The translations under genes and the position numbers were made by a program. From Welwitschia mirabilis (taxonomy: Eukaryota > Gnetophyta > Gnetopsida > Welwitschiales), in contig JBOZIK010000001.1 of the NCBI GenBank assembly GCA_051453625.1, positions 19,938,935 to 19,962,056 on the forward strand: a DNA stretch of 23,122 bases, given 5' to 3'. Positions within the stretch are counted from its first letter, which is position 1, and every line of letters begins with the position of its first letter. Below, one piece after another: positions 18,971 to 23,122 of this stretch. The notes beneath the pieces are model-generated. The model saw only the letters and a list, made by a program, of their open reading frames with translations. It did no database searches and was not told the DNA's origin.

Positions 18971-19393
18971 ACGTTCATCAAAGTGTGCACTCCGCAATAA
19001 TGTTCATCTTCCCAGACATCCCATTGAGAAAATCTAGACATCCCATTGAGAAGTACTTTTACAGAGAAACTGAGGTAAGATCTGCACATCCCGATTTTAA
19101 AGTTCGAATGTCCCAGTATATATAGTTGAGAACAGGTCCGAACGTCTTGATTCTGATAATCAGACATCCAAGTATTTTTCAGCCGAGAACAAAGCAAGAC
19201 GTCCCTATTTTTCCTTTCAGACGTCCCAATACTATTTGACCGCTTACAGGGCCAAACGTCCTTCTTTTGCCATCTGGACGTCGATAGGCGGACGTCCCGA
19301 TATGATCAGATCGGATGTCCCAAATAGATTGGATTGCATCAGTTCTTGATTTTCACTAGTTTCACATATCTGATGATCTCCTGGGATTTGTAG
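18971..19393 (-). repeat. LTR U3-derived segment duplicated inside the element
   Basis: This segment matches 18480-18905 of the adjacent LTR with an offset of 491 bp, including CAAAGTGTGCA, the CATTGAGAA blocks, AGTATATATA, GTCCCAAATAGATTGGATTGC and CATATCTGATGATCTCC. It lacks the first 50 or so bases of the LTR (the TGTTGGTAAG start). It lies on the internal side of the polypurine tract, so the element carried an extra U3 piece next to its LTR. The copy at 20520-20924 has the same layout, so the arrangement predates the larger duplication. Confidence 0.75.
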
Positions 19394-19582
19394 TAACCTT
19401 GATAAAGCATTTTCATCCATTATACGATTATCAAATGAAAAAAAACACAAAATATTGGCACACTATGTTTAAAAAAAAATTGCATGAGATTGACATAGAG
19501 GAAAAAATTCTTTTCCTTTAAATCACATAAGCATATAAAAAGAGGTGCAAAACACTTAAAAAGAGTTTTAACCAATTACACA

Positions 19583-20043
19583 GATGTTCTCCCCCTTTGT
19601 CATCACTGCAAAAAGAGGATCACTAGAGAAGAATGAGAGGAAGAGTTTTTAGTCAGATGAGTCATCATGATGGGAAAATGTTGTGACTCTCCTTGCTCTT
19701 CTTCTTCATCGGAGTCGGGCGGGATCTCAAGCCCATAAGCAGATAGCCCGAAAGCCATGCGCTCTACCTTCTTCTGCACTTTATCAGATGGAGACTTGGC
19801 CTGTAGAGCTATATCTTTGACTTCCAAAATTGCCTTCAAAAGATCTTCATTTGACCCAAGGCCTGAACTTGTGTCTTCTTCCACTCTTCTTCGTTTCTGA
19901 GGTTAAGGAGGAGCTGATTCTACCTTAGAAAAGATGTTCATTTTCTTCAATGAATATGACCCTAGAGGTTTTGGAACTTTCTTCAATTCCTCATTTTTGT
20001 CAACAACAAATTGAAGGTTTCCCACTAGAGCTGTAAGTAATCC
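19583..20043 (-). pseudogene. C-terminal ORF of the SIRE-like element, copy 1
   Basis: The minus-strand frame enters from the gap and reads GLLTALVGNLQFVVDKNEEL and KKVPKPLGSYSLKK, then KVESAPP and a TAA (19903-19905). The same frame continues past the stop with a basic PQKRRRV cluster, then SNEDLLKAILEVKDIALQ (helical), GLEIPPDSDEEEEQGESQ (acidic) and on to a stop at 19603. The plus-strand text GTTCTCCCCCTTTGTCATC (19586-19604) is, on the minus strand, the GATGACAAAGGGGGAGAAC tract found at this place in SIRE/Maximus elements. Elements of that lineage carry an extra, envelope-like or transposon-protein ORF after pol, and this position and composition fit its C-terminus. I see no membrane segment. 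Its neighbours are the U3-derived segment downstream and the gap upstream. Confidence 0.5.
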
Positions 20044-20143
20044 NNNNNNNNNNNNNNNNNNNNNNNNNNNNNNNNNNNNNNNNNNNNNNNNNNNNNNNNN
20101 NNNNNNNNNNNNNNNNNNNNNNNNNNNNNNNNNNNNNNNNNNN
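20044..20143. other. Assembly gap (100 N)
   Basis: Placeholder gap of unknown size, lying between the two tandem copies of the minus-strand element 3' end. The missing sequence should include the left half of the second LTR and any pol remnants. Confidence 0.98.
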
Positions 20144-20510
20144 ACCCCCATTTTAAAGTTCGGACGTCCCAGTATATATAGTTAAGAACAGGTCTGAACG
20201 TCCTGATTCTGATAATCGGACATCTAGGTATTTTTCAGCCAAGAGCAAAGCCAGACATCCCTGTTTTTACTTTCAGATGTCCTAGTACTATTTGACAGCT
20301 TACAGGGCTAAACGTCCTACTTTTGCCATTTGGACTTTGATAGGCGGACGTCCAGACATGATCAGGTCGGATGTCCCAAATAGATTGGATTGCATTAGTT
20401 CTTGATTTTCACTGATTTCACATATCTAATGATCTCCTAGGATTTGTAGAAGATGTTTGGCTACCTTACACTAAAGGCATTGGTCATCATTGAAATATAA
20501 CTTACCAACA
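20144..20510 (-). mobile_element. Second 3' LTR of the minus-strand family, cut by the gap
   Basis: On the minus strand it begins TGTTGGTAAGTTATATTTC at 20510 and matches the LTR at 18961 downward, through CCAAACATCTTC, the GGACGTCC array and AGTATATATA, until the gap at 20143. Only the first 367 bp of the LTR are present. Confidence 0.75.
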
Positions 20511-20519
20511 ATCCCCCCC

Positions 20520-20924
20520 ACGTTCACCAAAGTGTGCACTCTGCAACAACGTTCATCTTTCCGAACGTCCCATTAAGAAAATCTAGACGTCCCATTGAGA
20601 AGTACTTTTACAGAGAGATTGAGGTAAGATCTGGACATCCCCATTTTAAAGTTCGAACGCCCTAGTATATATAATTGAAAATAGGTCTGAACGTCCGGAT
20701 TCTGATAATTGGACATCCATGTATTTTTCAGTTGAGAACAAAGCCAGACGTCCCTGTTTTTCCTTTCGGACGTCCCAGTACTGTTTGACAGCTTACAGGG
20801 CCGAACGTCCTACTTTTGCCATCTGCAGATCGATAGGCGGACGTCCCAATATGATCAAATCGGATGTCTCAAATAGATTGGATTGCATCAGTTTTTGATT
20901 TTCACTAATTTCACTAATTTGTAG
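20520..20924 (-). repeat. Second U3-derived segment beside the polypurine tract
   Basis: Homologue of 18971-19393, 1549 bp to the right across the gap. It carries the same GGACGTCC array and AGTATATATA. About 30 bp (the CATATCTGATGATCTCC part) are missing near its right end, where CACTAATTT is repeated instead, a probable small deletion by slippage. Confidence 0.75.
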
Positions 20925-21098
20925 TAACCTTGATAAAGCATTCTCATCCATTATACGATTATCAGATGAAAAAAAAACACAAAATATTAGCACACTATGT
21001 TTTAAAAAAAAAATTGCATGAGATTGACATAGGGAAAAAAATTCTTTTCCTTTTGGATGAGCATACAAAAAGAGGTGCAAAACCAATTACACACCGAT

Positions 21099-21538
21099 GT
21101 TCTCCCCCTTTGTCATCATTGAAAGTCCAAAAAGTGATATAGGAGGAAAGATATCATTGCAAAAAGAGGATCGCTAGAAGAGAATGAGAGGAAGCGTTTT
21201 TAGTTAGATAAGTCATCATGATGGGAAAATGTTGTGGCTCTCCTTGCTCTTCTTCTTCATCGGAGTTGGGCGGGATCTCAAGCCCATAAGCAGAGATCCC
21301 AAAAGCAATGCGCTCTACCTTCTTGTGCACTTTATCGAATGCGAACTTGGACTGTAGAGCCATATCTTTGACTTCCAAAAATGCCTTCAAAAGATCTTCA
21401 TTTGACACAAGGCTAGAACTTGTGCCTTCTCACTCTTCTTTGTTTTTGAGGCTAAGGAGGAGCTGATTCTACTTCAAAAGGATGTTCATTTTCTTCAATG
21501 AATATGACCCGAGAGGCTTTGGAACTTCCATCAATTCC
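21099..21538 (-). pseudogene. C-terminal ORF of the SIRE-like element, copy 2, truncated
   Basis: Diverged copy of 19583-20043. On the minus strand it shows VESAPP followed by a TAG (21452-21454), then PQKQRRV, a frameshift, and MSNEDLLKAFLEVKDMAL, GLEIPPNSDEEEEQGEPQ to a stop at 21154. The GATGACAAAGGGGGAGAAC tract lies at 21099-21117. By eye about nine of ten bases agree with copy 1. At its upstream side homology to copy 1 ends at TCAATTCCT (21530-21538), where the truncated plus-strand LTR begins, so the ORF is cut by a rearrangement. Confidence 0.5.
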
Positions 21539-22411
21539 TGGACATGGGGTCGATCGGATTACTATGACGGGTGACCGGACCTGTAGTCTACCGAACCTTG
21601 AGGGGTCGACCGGACATGGAGCCGTAAGAAATAGGGGTCTACTGAAAGAACATGAAGGCAACTGAATTCAGTAAAAGCACCAGATGGGGTGGACCGGACG
21701 TTTCGAGGGGTCGACTGGTCATGACAAAATAGGATTTTTCAAGCCATTATGGACCCATTTTTTGTCCGTTGGAGAGTCTTTTCACTTGTAAAAACCCTAA
21801 AAAGTTTCTCCTATATATTTGCCAAGAGTCAAAATCACTACACCACTTTGGAATCATAGTGAAATCACTGTTGAACTCATTGGCATATTCTCTACCTGAC
21901 CAAAGACGAACCGAGAGTTGTTATCAATTTGTACTTGGTCAAGTCAGTTACACTGTATGCTTGTGGATCGTACCATCTTCTCAAACAATGTAGCAATACT
22001 ATTCTTGGGCTAGAGATCTGTTAAAACCTGTGCATTACGACACACCATTGTCACCGCTTCACATTCTTACTAAAAGTTGAGACTAAGCAATCCAATTGTA
22101 AAGGTCACAAGTGAACCTGGAATACCTAGAAAGAGATTAACGAAGATCCAGGTCAGACTTGGGTAGAGGCTGATTGCCGAGAGTGGAGTAGGAGGTTTTC
22201 CCAAGCCACTATAAATCTTGTGTGTATCCTCATCGGTAGTTTTATGCTTTCTGTTCTTTATTTTTCAGAATAGTTTCAGTGTTCATTTGCACAAATGTTT
22301 TAGTGTTTATTTTGTGTGGAGGTATTTTCTATGAATTTATTCTATTATTTTTTAAATCCTATTCACGCAATCCCCCCCCCTCCAACCAACTCTAAGGTTC
22401 TCAATCCTTTA
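21539..22411 (+). mobile_element. 5'-truncated 5' LTR of the solo-LTR family
   Basis: From GGACATGGGGTCGATCGGA onward it aligns with the solo LTR from about 16251 to its end, including the GTCGACCGG motifs, GAGAGTCTTTTCACTTG, TATATATT (21812-21819), GTTGAACTCATTGGCATATTC and CAATGTAGCAATACT. The terminal ATCCTTTA corresponds to ATCCTTCA in the solo copy. The first 420 or so bases of the LTR, with its TG start, are missing. The primer-binding site follows two bases later, so this is the 5' LTR of an element. Confidence 0.8.
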
Positions 22412-22413
22412 CT

Positions 22414-22425
22414 TGGTATCGGAGC
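22414..22425 (+). other. Primer-binding site (tRNA-Met type)
   Basis: TGGTATCGGAGC differs by one base from TGGTATCAGAGC, the sequence complementary to the 3' end of initiator tRNA-Met and standard for plant Ty1/copia elements. It lies just after the LTR end. Confidence 0.85.
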
Positions 22426-22481
22426 TTGGTAGAGTCCCTGTTAGATCCTAACAGGTCTAGACTCCGAGTAAACCTTCAGAT

Positions 22482-22944
22482 GGATTTTCTACTGATCGTC
22501 CACCAATGTTTGATGGGTCAAACTATGCCTATTGGAAACCCCGTATAAGATTTTTTCTCAGATCCCTAGATGCAAAAATAGATGAGATCATTTACAATGG
22601 TTACACTGTGCCCACTCTGGCTAAAACTGATGCCCATGGAAACACTATTGGGGTACCAAAAACTCGAGATCAAGGGACCACCACTGCTAGATCCAAAGCT
22701 ACTATAGACGCTCGTGCTCTTAATGCAATTTTTTGTGCAGTTTGTGCAAATGATTTCAAACGAATCGTAAACTGTGAACATGCAAAAGAAGCTTGGGACA
22801 TCCTTGAAATAGCACATGAAAGGACATCCACTGTGAAGCAGGCCAAACTTCAGATGCTCGCTTCCAAGTTCGAAGACATTTATATGGACGAGAAGGAGAC
22901 ACTATAAGAATTCTTTGCCAGACTAACAGACATCGTAAACAATG
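22482..22944 (+). pseudogene. Ty1/copia gag (SIRE-like), disrupted
   Basis: Gag forms the particle that packages element RNA. The frame reads GFSTDRPPMFDGSNYAYW, then KPRIRFFLRSLD, a variable linker, LNAIFCAVCANDFKRI, AKEAWDILEIAHERTS and VKQAKLQMLASKFEDIYM. This is the copia gag N-terminal domain (the DUF4219 and UBN2 families), with the FDG-NY-YWK and AW-L---HE-T signatures. The best ATG is at 22506, but homologous proteins begin a little earlier and no earlier in-frame ATG survives. A TAA at 22905-22907 interrupts the domain after DEKETL. The same frame goes on with EFFARLTDIVN, as the family expects, until about 22944, where unrelated sequence takes over. Zinc knuckle and pol are absent from the window. 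Non-functional. Confidence 0.85.
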
Positions 22945-23122
22945 ATTAAAATGTCGGCAAATTAAAATGTCGGCAGGCTTAAAAAGTCGTATCGGGGAGA
23001 CATGTCGCCATTGTGTCGGCAAAATGTCGGCGCAAAATGTCGGCATTTATTTTTCTCAAAAAAATACAAAGCTTATTAATTTAATAAGATGTGCAATCAA
23101 TCAATGCTCTACTAGCAAAAAT
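22945..23122. mobile_element. End of an unidentified element inserted in gag
   Basis: The gag frame stops being gag-like at about 22945. The next 100 bp carry ATGTCGGC at 22951, 22968, 23024 and 23038, plus ATGTCGCC at 23002 and GTGTCGGC at 23013. Repeated motifs near an end are typical of subterminal regions of plant DNA transposons (CACTA, hAT). AT-rich sequence follows, with an inverted repeat CTTATTAA/TTAATAAG (about 23071-23087). The far end lies outside the window, so no terminal repeat or target duplication can be checked. Confidence 0.45.

Noticed and set aside
18979-19200. Minus-strand 94-codon frame in the U3-derived segment (18913-19197)
   Set aside because: The same segment in its three homologues is not open in this frame, and the sequence is LTR, so it is not coding.
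18479-20870. Regularly spaced short palindromes resembling a CRISPR array
   Set aside because: The repeats are only 8-9 bp, variable, unevenly spaced, and lie in LTRs of a plant genome.
17888-21538. False duplication of one locus by unmerged haplotypes around the gap
   Set aside because: The two copies differ at about one base in ten by eye and have private indels and frameshifts, too much for alleles in most plants; read depth would settle it.
22566-23046. Minus-strand frames of 83 and 96 codons opposite gag
   Set aside because: They are antisense shadows of the gag and of the ATGTCGGC cluster.
1-23122. tRNA, rRNA or other structured RNA genes
   Set aside because: No cloverleaf-like A/B box pair or conserved rRNA block was recognised by reading; a tRNAscan-SE or Infernal run would be decisive.

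Overview
This is nuclear DNA from a flowering plant with a repeat-rich genome. The signs are a protein-coding gene with GT-AG splice sites and a 7.4-kb intron, SIRE/Maximus-type Ty1/copia retrotransposon parts (a gag domain after a tRNA-Met primer-binding site, long TG...CA LTRs, and a GATGACAAAGGGGGAGA tract), and AT-rich spacer. There are no operons, ribosome-binding sites, rRNA genes or recognisable tRNA genes. I could not place the plant below angiosperm level. Three runs of N (2057-2156, 17149-17158, 20044-20143) break the assembly.

Layout. 1-2870: two tandem copies, about 0.8 kb apart, of a decayed minus-strand gene with acidic, Asp/Glu/Asn/Ser-rich tracts; the first assembly gap lies between them. 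2871-4640: spacer and the 3' flank of the next gene. 4645-12443: the last two exons of a minus-strand gene of unknown identity, with a Gln/Ser/Pro/Gly-rich C-terminus. Its intron (4902-12324) holds small tandem duplications and a possible foldback element; the rest of the gene lies beyond 12443, probably outside the window.

13742-22944 is layered retrotransposon debris. An old pyrimidine-rich repeat with three roughly 370-bp modules, each marked by a pair of TTCCATGCC/GGCATGGAA-type inverted repeats, runs to 15822. A 1237-bp solo LTR (15828-17064), flanked by a perfect 5-bp target duplication (CAGAG), is inserted into it. From about 17888 to 21538, on the minus strand, lie two tandem copies of the 3' end of another SIRE-like element: an LTR, an extra LTR-derived segment beside the polypurine tract, and a decayed C-terminal ORF. 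The third gap lies between these copies. At 21539 they abut a 5'-truncated LTR of the solo-LTR family, followed by its primer-binding site and a disrupted gag. The gag is cut off at about 22945 by sequence carrying repeated ATGTCGGC motifs, probably the end of another mobile element.

The only plausibly functional host gene is the minus-strand two-exon tail. The other coding traces are broken element genes or unassigned frames. The most unusual signals are arrays of short palindromic motifs: GGACGTCC in one LTR family, GGGGTCGACCGGAC in the other, and the paired hairpins of the pyrimidine-rich repeat. I also note two pairs of paralogous copies whose stop codon lies at the same site but is spelled differently.
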